DNA from: Cryptomeria japonica
Taxonomy: Eukaryota; Streptophyta; Pinopsida; Cupressales; Cupressaceae
Direction of reading: 5' to 3'
DNA length: 64,000 bases
NCBI RefSeq assembly: GCF_030272615.1
Contig: NC_081415.1
Coordinates: forward strand, 630,701,240-630,765,239
Shown: piece by piece, positions 22,701 through 33,192 of the stretch
Numbering within the stretch: the first letter of the stretch is position 1
How the letters are laid out: each line of letters opens with the position of its first letter
Program-made: the position numbers and the translations under genes
Notes under the pieces: generated by a model
Database searches by the model: none
Seen by the model: the letters and a program-made list of their open reading frames with translations, nothing else
Told to the model about the DNA's origin: nothing

Positions 22701-23365
22701 AGTATGAAGAGAGAGTGAGGGCCACAATTTTGAGTTTTGCTGACACTATAGGATCCTCATTAGTGTATAACAACATGAATAAAATTTTGGATATGTGGAA
22801 TGAGCCAAATGAAGACAAGGCTATTCTAATGCCTGTTTTGGACAAGTGGATGCCTAGGGAGGTGGACTTAGGACTTATATGTCTATCCTATGATGAGGCA
22901 GGGGCTGACCCCATTATCAAATCCACTTGTGAATTGACAAAGGATCTGACAAAACTAGCAGAAGGGAGAGATAATGCAAAAAGGAAGATCAATTTGTATA
23001 AAAAAGAATACACTGAACATAATTTTGAATTATTTCCCAGGGGTTTTGCCTGTCTAACTCAATTGAAGGACAAACAAGTATTGCTTAATGAATTAGGAGC
23101 CAACCTATCATTAAGGGTAAATGGAATCATTAACACAGATGATACTTCCCTATTTGTTAGAACAATTGAGGAGATAGAGAAAATAAAGTCACACTATGAC
23201 TTACTAAACTCAGAAGTTAATAAAATAAGAAACTCTTGGAATAGATTGGCCAAGATAAGAGGGAAAGTTATTAACTTCTCATGGTCTGCTGATGATGTGT
23301 ACGAAGAGTGGACAAGAAAGTATGTGGTGCTGGATGCAAAGGTTCAAGAAGAAGCTGCAGAGTGA
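19787..23365 (+). pseudogene. LTR-borne long ORF of element C, 5' LTR copy (unrecognised protein)
   Basis: One reading phase runs from ATG (19787) to TGA (23363-23365), about 1190 codons. In-frame stops are at 19862 (TAG), 21383 (TAG), 21755 (TAG), 22256 (TAA) and 22682 (TAA). The longest open part is 505 codons (19868-21385). The N-terminal half is globular, rich in aromatic and hydrophobic segments (NWFTLRAKGLYWSLCQIF, HYMLMIAQILNPSLAVTFDY, WGDIYLYLVSTVFRVYG). The C-terminal half has a charged linker, a Pro/Ser tract near 22550-22640 and predicted coiled coils (AEKEAKERADLQAKLETVL). I do not recognise the family. A distant likeness to plant transposon-associated domains is possible but unproven. 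Only the stops at 21383 and 22682 are shared with the other LTR. Confidence 0.8.
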
Positions 23366-23487
23366 CAAAGTGCAAAAAGGGGCCGTTAGAAAATGAAAAA
23401 GACTTGTAACTTCTTTGCTGAAAAAAGAAGATTGTTGTAACAAACTTTTTTTGGAAAAGGTCTATAGCTTGTATGCATCCATACTAT

Positions 23488-23494
23488 TATAAAT
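23488..23494 (+). promoter_or_regulatory. Probable TATA box of the element C LTR
   Basis: TATAAAT, in CTATTATAAATGG, is about 125 bases after the end of the LTR frame and is identical at 36888-36894 in the other LTR. If this is the promoter, the frame lies wholly in U3. The assignment is inference from sequence alone. Confidence 0.45.
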
Positions 23495-24322
23495 GGATAC
23501 TAGGATTAGTTAGAGAGGGATCACAAGAATTTTGTAAAGAAACTCTGCAAAAATATATCTAGGTTTTCTAGTATTACAGAGAATATTTTGAGTTTTGTAA
23601 GACTTTTCAAAATGAATATCAATATACAGATCATGAACTTTCAAGCCTTAAATTTGTGTTGTCTTCTGGTGTGCTTTCAATAATTTACTGGTTTCATTTG
23701 AGTAATCTAGGGTTATTCAATCGAACATGGATTGTAATGCAATCTTTATGGATATGTTTCTTAGCTTTTCTCTTTAGGAGAGGAATTAAATACGCATGAA
23801 ATATCTCTTTCAGTAGGTTATTTTGTTGGAAACTTTGAATTTGATAAACATTGTTTAGTTTAACAAAAAAGAACTCTTATATATGTCAGGCATGTATGGG
23901 GTTGATATAAGCTGAAGTGATGAGATGTATGGGGATGTTTAACTATGAAATCCTTGCTTGATTTAGATGACTCTGTAGCCTGGATAAGGCACTGGTATCA
24001 GTTGTAGTTTTCTTTCTACATCTCTTGAGGATCAATATTGAAAATGAGCATAAGCTTTCCTTTATTATTTCAGTTTATGTTGAGGCGATAAGATCCACTG
24101 GTTTTTGGACACTGGTTTACTGTGGATCTCATTTTAAAAGTGTGAAATTATTATCAGAAGGTATACCCACCTGAACTTTGGATAAGTTCAAAGTGTAGAA
24201 GGTTCTTGAAACCTTGTCATATGTTGCTTTAAGGTTATTTTTTCCTTAATCTCTTCATTTGCAGACATAGTTATTATTTTTCTTACAAGGGATAAGAGGG
24301 GAATAAGAATTTGAGAACAAAA
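23495..24322 (+). other. Probable R/U5 part of the element C 5' LTR
   Basis: No gene is supported. The matching region in the other LTR is about 36895-37722. A small inverted repeat, GATCCACTGG..ACTGTGGATC, flanks the tract near 24090-24130. Confidence 0.45.
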
Positions 24323-24326
24323 AAAG

Positions 24327-24344
24327 TGGCAACTTTTTTGGGGA
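24327..24344 (+). promoter_or_regulatory. Primer binding site of element C
   Basis: TGGCAACTTTTTTGGGGA begins four bases after the LTR. It resembles the TGGCGACTCTGCTGGGGA class seen in plant Tat/Ogre-like elements, with several substitutions. A second partial copy, TGGCGACTTTGAC, is at 24553-24565. The leader 24345-24618 holds no supported gene and has a CT run near 24455. Confidence 0.6.
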
Positions 24345-24618
24345 ACGAGTCATAGTGTGTATCCGTGTTGCAGATTGGCGCTTGAAGTAGCTCGGAATGT
24401 TGTTTGGATATCTGTGTTGAAAAAATATGCTTGACCTTTGAGTTGTATTGTTCCTCTCTCTCTCTAAAAAAAAAATCTTCGTGATTTTGGTTTTAAAATC
24501 GGCAAATATTTTGTTCAAAGCTTTTTTTCATATTTCCCACAATATTTTTGGGTGGCGACTTTGACAATCATAACCAGTCCTTTTGAAATAAGTGAAATTC
24601 TTTAAGAAAACAAGTGTA

Positions 24619-25470
24619 ATGCGGGGAGGAAAGAACACCAGGTCTTTCATGAAGAAGCATCCTCATGAGACATTGCAGGACGGACTACTTGAACAGTCAT
24701 GTAGAGGTCAGAAAAGATCAATGGTACATGAGCCATCTAATGTTGCTTGGGTGCAGAAAAGAACCAATACGAGTAAGAGATCTGAGAAACCTGTCTATGC
24801 AAATTCAAATTCTTCTTCTCGCGAATTTGAGCATGATGTTTTAGGTTTCCATTCTAGTTTATTTGGGAATGTAGAAGATGTCCATTTTTCAAATCAAGGG
24901 ATATCCCATGCTAGTTTTTCTGGGAAAGATAGAAGTAGTTCAAACATAGTAAGAGATTTTGTACCTAGGACAATTGATGGAAACATCAGTTTGATTGATA
25001 TTGACCAAGTCAATATATCGGACTCTGAAGAAATCTTCCCTGATGAAGAAAAAGTATCCCAAGAAATAGAGGACCTGAATAGAAGAGTTCGTCATTTAAT
25101 TTCCTTAAGAGCATGAAAGGAAGCAGATAAAGAGAGAGAAGTAAAGGCAAAATTGATGGAGAGAGATAGGCTCCTGAGACAAATTGTTGACCTTGAGTTA
25201 CTTGCCTAAGAAAAGGCCAAGAGTGAGGATGAAGGTCCTGTGATTAGGGAAATTTTAGTTCCCAAGACCAAACCAGCATACAAGTCAGTAGTGCAACCAA
25301 GTAGGGAGGTTCTTAGTGACCCACAACCTGTCAGAAATGATGTTGACAAAGGAAAGCAGAAATGCATGGAAGGTGGGTCTGGATCTAAGACTATAGTGGA
25401 GATCTCTCACAAGCTATCAACACATGAAAGAGAGATGGAAAGAATCAGGAAAGAGAAGGAAGATTTGTAA
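24619..25470 (+). pseudogene. Element C Gag, N-terminal coiled-coil part
   Basis: The frame starts with ATG at 24619 and shares phase with the 988-codon frame downstream. Stops at 25114 (TGA), 25207 (TAA) and 25468 (TAA) interrupt it. The region is basic at the start and Ser-rich in the middle. Near its end are heptad-like charged stretches (EIEDLNRRVRHLISL, ERMERIRKE-like). No enzyme motif is seen. A long coiled-coil lead before the Gag core is a plausible assembly segment. Confidence 0.6.
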
Positions 25471-28437
25471 ATGGAGTTAGAAAAGGCTGAATTAGAAGCA
25501 GCTAACCAAGACGTTAAAAGAAAGATTAGCTATCTGAAAGCACCTCCTATCATATTTCCCTCAGTAGATCAAAATAAACCTGCTCCTCAGCAAGCTTCAT
25601 CCCCTCGTGTTAAAATTCAGCCAACTCTGCCTATTAGCACTACCACAGCCAATCAAGCCCCTATTACTAACCAAGCTAACCAGATCTCTCTGACTCAAAG
25701 CCCCAATGTCAGAATGAACATGGGAAATAACCATGCTACCAACCAATTCCAAAGAAGACCTATTAACCTAGAGCTTTATAGGCAGCTTTTTTTTTATGGA
25801 ATCCCAGGATACCCCAACCATGTTCCTACTGAATTGAGAGATAGACTTCACAAATTTGCTGGGAATAATGCAATCAGTGCAGAAGAGAACTTGAAGTCTT
25901 TTGGTGACCTGTTAAATGATTATGAAATTGTAAATGAAGATGTCATCATGAAATTATATGTACAGTCCTTAGTAGATGATGCAAGGGACTGGTATAGAGG
26001 TCTTCCTGTGAATAGCATTGGGTCTTGGGAAGATTTTAAAAATTGTTTTCAGGAACGGTATGGTGACAAGACAAATGTGAGCTTCATGCTCAATGAGTTC
26101 AACAATATCAAAAAGTCTGACAATGAAATTGTCACATATTTTAATGCCATATTTCAGAAAGCAATGCATAGACTATATCAAGTAATGAGGTTAGATGACA
26201 ATATGTGCCTGAATACTTATTACAATGCCCTTGACTCTAAAATGGCCTATATTCTGATTTATAAAAATCCGCATAGCCTGAGAGATGAATTTAGAATTGC
26301 CATCAATGTAGAGAGAAATAGAAAAGCATCTGGGAAATTAGGGAGAAGAACTGATGGTAGGCTGTGGCAAGAGTCAAAACAACAACCTAATAAAGTTGCT
26401 AAAGAAGAAGACATGATAGAAAAATTAGTGACTGCCATGAAGGATCTGACTACCAAGGTAAGTAAAAATGATAAACCTCATTACAACTGGCAAGATAGAC
26501 TTCTTAGGTTGCATGACATGCCTTACAACACCACTTGGAAGGATGGTAAGCCTCAAAATAGGAAGCCAAAAAATACTCAGAGCCAAGATACCCCTGATCC
26601 TTTAAAAGGAAAAAATGTTCATAACATAGAGAATACTCCTTGGTGTATGGCTTGTGATGGGCCACATTCTCCTCATCAATGTGATGTAGCTCAAGCCCTT
26701 GAAGAATCCATGATACAAGAGGTTGAGCCTGATATAAATATGTTTGAAACTATCATAGAAAGTGATGATGAGTATGTACAAAGTGAATTTAATGAATGTG
26801 ATGTGCTGGATAGTAAAAGTTATTACCAAGGACAACTAACACTTGATTGGCATCCCACTTTGAATGTGGTAACAATTGAAGATGAAGAAGTTCATCTCAG
26901 GAGGCCTAGTGATGAAGAAGTAAAAAATATCACTAAAGTTGCCATAGCCAAAGCCAAGCACAATTACAATTTGAGGAGTACTAAGAGAGACATCGACCAA
27001 GGTGAACCCGGTTCAATGTTTATAAAGGAGATATCTCAAAAGAAATCAGCAAGTAAAGATACATTGCCCCAAGACAGTAAAAAGGGAAATGACAAATTAA
27101 AGGATACAGCTAAAACTATGGATGATAAGGCTGTTGGTGATATACAAGGAATTGCTGCAAACAAAAAGGCAAGTCAGCCTAAAATAGAGAAAGCTAAAGC
27201 TACTACTGAGTTGACTAATAATTCCACATTTGATATGACTCAAGCTCTCACTCAGATGAAGGTTACTGTCCCATTGATAGAGTTATTGAAAATAAAGGAA
27301 TATAGAGAGGTTGCTCTATCTTTGTTTTCTAAGATACCTGACAGTAACACATCTTTACCTTCTGGTTCAATTAAGGATGAAAAGGATCAGGAGCTGCAGA
27401 CCCCAGAGGTATATGTTGGAACAAATATTACCCAAGAACCCTCACAAGTAGATCCTTTCTATGTTACTTTATTAGTAAATAATTGGTTAATCAAAAATTG
27501 TATGATAGACTTTGGTGCAGTTGCAAATGTAATGCCCTACGGTGTCATGAAAGAATTAGGATTGTCAGTGAGTACAGTGTACGGGAAATGTTATGCTATG
27601 GATAATAGAGAAGTGCCAGTGATAGGTACAATGAAAGATGTTGAAGTAAAAATAGCAGCCTTCCCTGAAGCAACATTCAAGATGGATGTCATTGTAACTG
27701 ACACTAAACCTCACTATGGCATGTTGTTGTCTAGGCAGTGGGCTGCAGCAGTGGGTGGAAATGTTCAGTTAGATCTTTCATATGCTACTATCCCTATTAA
27801 TGGAAGCCATGTTAAATTGTATAGAGAACCATGTGCCCCTAGGGTGATTGAGAAAGTAGACCCTAGTATGCTGAATTGTATGATTGATGTGGATCTAAAC
27901 AATTTTAGAATACAACCAATCTTGCCTCAATTGAAGAATATTGATTCTATTGTGACTGAATTGGAATCCCAACAACATGATTTGTGGCACATGTATTTTG
28001 ATGGTGCTTGTTCAAAAGAAGGATCTGGAGTAGGAGTTCTCTTTGTATCCCCATCAGGTATAACTTTCAAGTATTCCTTCTTGTTAGCCTTTCAATGTAC
28101 AAATAATACTGCTGAATATGAAGCCTTGCTATTGGGTCTTGAAGTTGCAAAAAGGCACGAGATTCAATTGTTAAAAGTGTTAGGAGACTCAGAATTGGTT
28201 GTTTCTCAAGTTAGGGCTAAGTATGCATCTAAGAATGATAGATTGAAAAGATACAAGCATGTAGTATGGGATGTCATTGAGCATTTTAGTGCATTCTCTA
28301 TAAATTGGATAGAAAGATCTAAAAATACCATGGCAGACTTCTTAGCAAATGTTGCATTAAAGAATGATGATGCAACACTAACTGGTATATCCACAGTTGA
28401 AGTAAAAGCTAGGCCTTCCATTCCTGACAATGTATAA
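25471..28437 (+). CDS. Element C Gag core, protease and upstream RNase H (988 codons open)
   Basis: Domains by residue: coiled coil 1-30; Gag core about 105-285 (ARDWYRGLPVNSIGSWEDFK; FKNCFQERYGD); a Cys/His segment near 388-402 (WCMACDGPHSPHQC, not a clean CCHC); a linker; protease about 665-790 with MIDFGA as catalytic site (Asp kept at 27508-27510, the usual Ser/Thr is Phe); RNase H about 835-975 with FDGA, NTAEYEALLLG, GDSELVV and MADFLANVAL, so D, E, D and D are all present. This RNase H precedes the reverse transcriptase, unlike element B. The frame begins with ATG, but the phase continues upstream behind a TAA, so the true start is probably 24619. It ends at TAA 28435. Confidence 0.85.
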   Translation: MELEKAELEAANQDVKRKISYLKAPPIIFPSVDQNKPAPQQASSPRVKIQPTLPISTTTANQAPITNQANQISLTQSPNVRMNMGNNHATNQFQRRPINLELYRQLFFYGIPGYPNHVPTELRDRLHKFAGNNAISAEENLKSFGDLLNDYEIVNEDVIMKLYVQSLVDDARDWYRGLPVNSIGSWEDFKNCFQERYGDKTNVSFMLNEFNNIKKSDNEIVTYFNAIFQKAMHRLYQVMRLDDNMCLNTYYNALDSKMAYILIYKNPHSLRDEFRIAINVERNRKASGKLGRRTDGRLWQESKQQPNKVAKEEDMIEKLVTAMKDLTTKVSKNDKPHYNWQDRLLRLHDMPYNTTWKDGKPQNRKPKNTQSQDTPDPLKGKNVHNIENTPWCMACDGPHSPHQCDVAQALEESMIQEVEPDINMFETIIESDDEYVQSEFNECDVLDSKSYYQGQLTLDWHPTLNVVTIEDEEVHLRRPSDEEVKNITKVAIAKAKHNYNLRSTKRDIDQGEPGSMFIKEISQKKSASKDTLPQDSKKGNDKLKDTAKTMDDKAVGDIQGIAANKKASQPKIEKAKATTELTNNSTFDMTQALTQMKVTVPLIELLKIKEYREVALSLFSKIPDSNTSLPSGSIKDEKDQELQTPEVYVGTNITQEPSQVDPFYVTLLVNNWLIKNCMIDFGAVANVMPYGVMKELGLSVSTVYGKCYAMDNREVPVIGTMKDVEVKIAAFPEATFKMDVIVTDTKPHYGMLLSRQWAAAVGGNVQLDLSYATIPINGSHVKLYREPCAPRVIEKVDPSMLNCMIDVDLNNFRIQPILPQLKNIDSIVTELESQQHDLWHMYFDGACSKEGSGVGVLFVSPSGITFKYSFLLAFQCTNNTAEYEALLLGLEVAKRHEIQLLKVLGDSELVVSQVRAKYASKNDRLKRYKHVVWDVIEHFSAFSINWIERSKNTMADFLANVALKNDDATLTGISTVEVKARPSIPDNV

Positions 28438-29685
28438 AATTGGCAAGTGTTTACTGATGATGAAGATATTCTCAGGTTTATACAGTGCATTGATGACTAT
28501 GATGGGCAAAAAATTGATTGCAATGCCTTAGTGAAAGTGGTTGAAAATAGAGAAACTGTATTTGGAAACGACTTAGTTCAGTTAGACACTAATGAAATAC
28601 CTAAAGGGTTGGTAGAACTGGAAGGTATGTTTAGTTATAGTGACAGTCATCTGCACCAACAATCAACCACTAAGTTAGAGGAACTAGAGGAGGTAAACTT
28701 GGGGACATAATCATCCCCTAAGTTGGTATATATTGGAAAAAAATTGCCTCTTCATGTCAGAATAAATCTTATTAATTTATTAAAGAAGTATAAGCATGTC
28801 TTTGCTTGGTCTTATGAGGATTTGAAGGCGTATAGACAGGATCTTTTTCAGCATGAAGTCCCTCTACTTCTAGATGCTAAGCCTTTCAGACAAAAATAAA
28901 GACCTATTAACCCCCTGTTAGAATCTAAAATGCAACAAGAACCGACCAAGTTAAGGGAAGGGGGAATTATTAAGCCTATAAGACATTCATCATGGGTCTC
29001 AAATTTGGTCCCGGTTAGAAAGAAGAATGGGGACATTAGACTCTGTGTGGACTTTAGGAACCTAAATGTTGCTTCCTTGAAAGATAATTACTCTTCTCCT
29101 AATATGGAGGTGATGTTGCAAAGAGTAATAGGTTGTGACCTATTGTCTATGATGGATGGGTTCTCAGGGTATAACCAGGTGTTAGTAAAGGAATCTGAAC
29201 AATTCAAAACTGCTTTCACCACCCCTTGGGGAACATATGTGTATGTCAAAATGCCTTTTGGTTTGAAGAATGCTGGAGCTACATTTCAAAGGGCAATGGA
29301 TGTAGCTTTCAAAGAATTCGTCAATATTATCATGGTAGTATATCAAGATGATTTGACATGCTTTTCCAAAAGGGTGGATGACCACTGTGGACACTTAGAA
29401 TAGGTTTTCAGTAAAGCTCTTGAATATGGTGTTTCCTTAAATCCAAAGAAGTGTCATTTTGTTGTTACTGAAGGGAAGATGCTAGGGCATATCATCTCCA
29501 AAGAAGGGGTAAGAATAGACCCTGAAAGAATTGAGGCTATAAACAATGTGCCTGAGCCGAAGAATGTTAAAGGTATCCAATCTTTTCTGGGCAAAGTAAA
29601 TTTTGTTAGAAGCTTTATTGCAAATTTTGCAGAGATAGTCAAGCCCATCGTTAAACTACTTAAGAAGGATACAAAGTTCTGCTAG
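28438..29685 (+). pseudogene. Element C reverse transcriptase
   Basis: It is in the same phase as the upstream frame. After a linker of about 150 codons (stops at 28435, 28708 and 28897), RT follows: GGIIKPIRHSSWVSNLVPV, RLCVDFRNLN, MMDGFSGYNQV, MPFGLKNAGATFQRAMD, YQDD (near 29341), LGHIISKEGV and FLGKVNFVRSFI. The catalytic Asp pair is intact. Stops at 29401 (TAG) and 29683 (TAG) break the frame. Several sit where Gln or Trp codons are usual, which fits C-to-T or G-to-A decay. Confidence 0.85.
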
Positions 29686-30213
29686 AATGAAGAAGCTTCA
29701 AAGGCTTTTGTTGAGATAAAAAGGGCTATTCAAGAGGCACCAATGTTGAAGTCCCCTGACTACAGTAAGCCTTTCTCTTTGTTTTCTTTTGCTTCATACC
29801 ACACAGTGGCTGCAGTTCTTTTACAAAAGGATAATGAAGGATATGAACATCCCATAGCTTTTTATAGCAAATCCTTGCAAGTTGCAGAATTAAAATATGA
29901 AATCATGGAGAAGCAAGCATATGCTTTGGTCAAGGTTGTTAAAGCTTTCAGGCCATATCTTGTAAATGCACAAGTAGTTGCCTATGTCCCACATGCTACT
30001 GTCAAAGATATTTTATCCCAGTTTGAGGTCACAGGTAAGAGATGCAGATGGATAAACAGAATCCAGGAGTTTGATTTGGAGATAAAGATCACTAAATTGG
30101 TGAGAGGTTTGGGCCTTGCTAAGCTTATGGTTGAGTCAAACCTTCTTGATGTTGAAATAAATAATGTTGAAGTTGAAAACATCCTGGTCACCAGTATTGA
30201 GGTTCAGCCCTAG
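29686..30213 (+). pseudogene. Element C second, degenerate RNase H (connection-like)
   Basis: The segment after RT has the fold pattern of the ordinary Ty3/gypsy RNase H: PFSLFSFASYHTVAAVLLQ, HPIAFYSKSLQ, KYEIMEKQAYALVKVVKAFR and an LVESNLL end. The first catalytic Asp (normally in a TDAS-like motif) is Phe, and the Asp of the TDH-like motif is absent (AYVPHA). It has probably lost cleavage activity, leaving the upstream RNase H as the active one. In Tat elements and retroviruses the older RNase H copy is known to degenerate when a second is acquired. Confidence 0.75.
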
Positions 30214-31465
30214 TATTCATAGATAGTACATTTCTTAAGAGATGCAACATTTTCAAAAGGAATGACCCATAACTAGAGAAGAACTCTGAAGTTGAAGTCA
30301 CAGAAATATGTACTCATTCAGGGTGATCTGTTTTGGAGAAATAGAGATGGGCCATTGCTAATGTGTTTGGATGAATCCCAGGCTAAGAGAGTGCTAACTG
30401 AAATGCATGATGGAGTGTGTGGAGGTCATTACTCTGCTAAGACAACTGCTAGTAAGATGGTTCAGGCTGGGTATTATTGGCCTACTTTGTTTAAAGATGC
30501 CCATGAACATGTCTGAAGGTGTGACCCATGCCAGAAGTTTTCATCAAAGTTGAAGTATGAGGGAGCTTTACCCCTCAACCCAGTCACAATGGAAGCCCCT
30601 TTTGTCCAATGGGGCATTGATTTTATTGGAGAAATTGTTGAGAAATCAGGAAGAGGCCATAGGTGGATTATAGTAGCCACTGATTATTTTACCAAGTGGA
30701 TTGAAGCTATACCCACTAGAAGAGCCTCAAGTAAGGTTGTTATTGACTTCTTGATGGATAATGTCATAACCAGGTTTGGTGTTACTGTGAAATTAGTGAT
30801 GGATAATGCCATGAGTTTTAGATCAGAAGAGTTCATTAAATTTTGCACCAGTCATGGGATAATTATGTCATATTCTTCGCAATACCATCCTTAGGGTAAT
30901 GGGAAAGCTTAATCAAGTAACGAGCCTCTCAAACATTATTAAGAAAATCCTTGAGGAGAATAAAAGGTCTTGGGACCAAAAGTTAAAATTAGCTTTATGG
31001 GCTGACAGAGTTACTGTCAAGAAAGCAATTGGGGTTTCACCTTTTGAATTAGTTTATGGCACACAGTCCAGGGTGCCAGTTAATAACTTGCTTCTTGTAT
31101 ACAAGTTCTTGCAAGTTGAAGACATGCAGTTTTCTGAGCCTATGGAAGATAGAATGATTCAAATGGTGGAGGTAGAAGAGATTAGAACTTTGTCTCACAA
31201 GAGGAATTTGAAGATTCAATTGCAGTCCAAATATTTGTTTGATAAAAGGATCACATTGAGGAAGTTTCAGATGGGTGATATGGTCCTTCAATGGAATGCA
31301 AGAGGGCAAGACAAAGGGAAACATAAAAAATTTGAGTCATTATGGATAGGCCCCTCTGTTGTTTATGATCTTAATGGAAAGGATTCATATTTTTTGTAGA
31401 ATATGAATGGTGAAGTACAGGAATTTCCAGTGCATGGAAAATTCTTGAAACATTACTTCTCTTAA
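30214..31465 (+). pseudogene. Element C integrase
   Basis: Integrase joins element DNA to the chromosome. Visible parts: an HHCC region (MHDGVCGGHYSAKTT, then CDPCQKF at 30525-30545), a core with WGIDFIGEI and VMDNAMSF carrying the first two catalytic Asp, and a C-terminal part (WADRVTVKKAIGVSPFELVYG; FQMGDMVLQW; HKKFESLWIGPSVVYDL). Stops are at 30211, 30514, 30892 and 30910. The last falls on the codon where the catalytic Glu is expected. A one-base frameshift near 30930 moves the C-terminal part to another phase, which ends at TAA 31463 after a TAG at 31397. Confidence 0.85.
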
Positions 31466-31609
31466 TGTCCATGCACAATAGGTCCTTGTCCGTACATATT
31501 TAGGTTTTCTTTTGTTGTTGTCTTTTGGGCTTGTGTTTGGTCTGTTTCTCCAAAGAGTTTCTAAATTCTTGTGTTGATCTTGTGATCAACCATCCCTAGT
31601 CAGAGCCGT
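31466..31609 (+). other. Element C 3' untranslated gap without a clear polypurine tract
   Basis: The 144 bases between pol and the 3' LTR are T-rich on the plus strand. The last bases before the LTR are CCCTAGTCAGAGCCGT, which is not the purine run expected there. No gene is seen. Confidence 0.6.
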
Positions 31610-33192
31610 TGTTATCACTGTTTAAAAAATGGATATTCTTGTTCCATGATTGGCTAAAAGTCTATTAAAAATTGAGTATGTCATGGTCTTGTTGCCTCTG
31701 ATTGTCTTAGGTTAGAAGAGGGTTTAAGGTTTGAATTCTAACCCTTCCAGTTTTTGAGAAAAACCCTCATGTTCTAAATCCGCATTACTTTTTATCACTT
31801 GAAAAAAGGGGTCGGTCTGTCGTGAAAAGTGTCCCCCCCTTCTTTTTTCTCCCTAGGTGGGTCTAGCAGCGCTTTATTTTCTCTAAGCCTTTCCTAAAGT
31901 TCTTAAATTTTAATCGGGCTTCCTAACCATCGCGCAGGTTCTTTTTAATCTAACGGCATGCGTGAATTCGCAGTTCAAAGACACCCGTGAGTTACCGTTC
32001 ACGAAATGGTGAAAGGCAAAAGTGGGTCCGACATCCAGGTTTTAACTAAGGTAAAGATCGTTCAGGTTCCTTTTGATCAGAAGGCTCGCGATATTTCATG
32101 AGATAAAGATGCACGGGTTTTAGGTTTCGTGAAATGGTGAAGAGGAAACTTGATCCACGAGGTAGTAAGGATTGAAGGTAAAGGCCAATCAAGTTCTTTT
32201 TGATTGGACGGTCAGTGCTATTTCACGACCCTAAGGTGACCGAGAGTTAACCTTCATGAAGTAGCGAAGTGACATGGTAGCCACTTGGTTGGTGTCGTGG
32301 CAGAATGGATGGATCAGACTACTGATGAAAAGGCGACTTGTCAGATGCACGTGGCAGTCTTGAAGTGGATCCCGTGGAAGTTTTTTGACAAATAAGTGAT
32401 TGACACATCGGTTTCCTTTACCAGTTGATTTCCAGGTTGGATAGTGCTGGTCAAAGGGCCCACTTCCGCCAAGTTAGGTTTGTTAAAAGGCGAATATCTC
32501 AAGGAGGATCCGATGGTGGGCGCCATTTCGCAGGCCGAAGATGCAAGGTAATTACTGCTCGCGAAATAGTGAAAACCGCTAGCCTTAAACGCTTGGTGCA
32601 CGGTTAGTGGGGTAAACCACCAGTCACTGCATAAGATAAAGACCGATCAAGTTCTTTTTTATCGAACGGCTCATGCGGTTTCGCTGGATGAACATGCACG
32701 ATGTTTAGCTTTCACGAAATAGTGAAAGAGATCCGAGCCCGTCGCCAAATGAAGAGCAATAACAAAGTAAAGGCCGTGCAAGTTCCGCTTGATCAGACGG
32801 TTGGCGTGTTTTCGCTTGATGAAGGTGCACGGATTTTAGGCTTCAAGAAATGGCGAAACAACAAACTGATACAAACACTCAGACATTTTATGATCCATTG
32901 GAGCCAAAATTTCAAATTCATTTATGAATTCAATTCTGAAGTTATGGCCGAAGCATGCAGTGTTAATGTCAAAGTTAAGAGCTCAATTGCTATATATACG
33001 CTCACATCAATTGAATGTAGGTATCATTTTGAAGAGTTGTTGCAGAAAAGCTGGTGCAGAGCAGAGTTCTTCAGGTCAAAACAGGTTTTCTTGTGTTTTG
33101 CTTACTAATTACTTGAAAAATTGATGAACTGTGGTTTTATTCCATTAAAGAATTGCTTTGATTAGTAATTGAAATACTTGTATATCATTGAG

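Larger units (their letters stand above)
18201..24322 (+). repeat. 5' LTR of element C (6122 bp)
   Basis: It is a direct repeat of 31610-37722. It contains, in order, a stretch of about 330 bases, a block of tandem CpG-rich repeats (18525-19455), the LTR-borne reading frame (19787-23365), a TATA box (23488) and a distal part of about 830 bases. The 3' end is AACAAAA here against AACAACA in the partner, so the terminal CA is mutated. Confidence 0.92.

Noticed and set aside
24553-24565. A second primer binding site for element C
   Set aside because: TGGCGACTTTGAC resembles the primer class, but it is 230 bases from the LTR end and lacks the rest of the site. It may be a relic of leader duplication.
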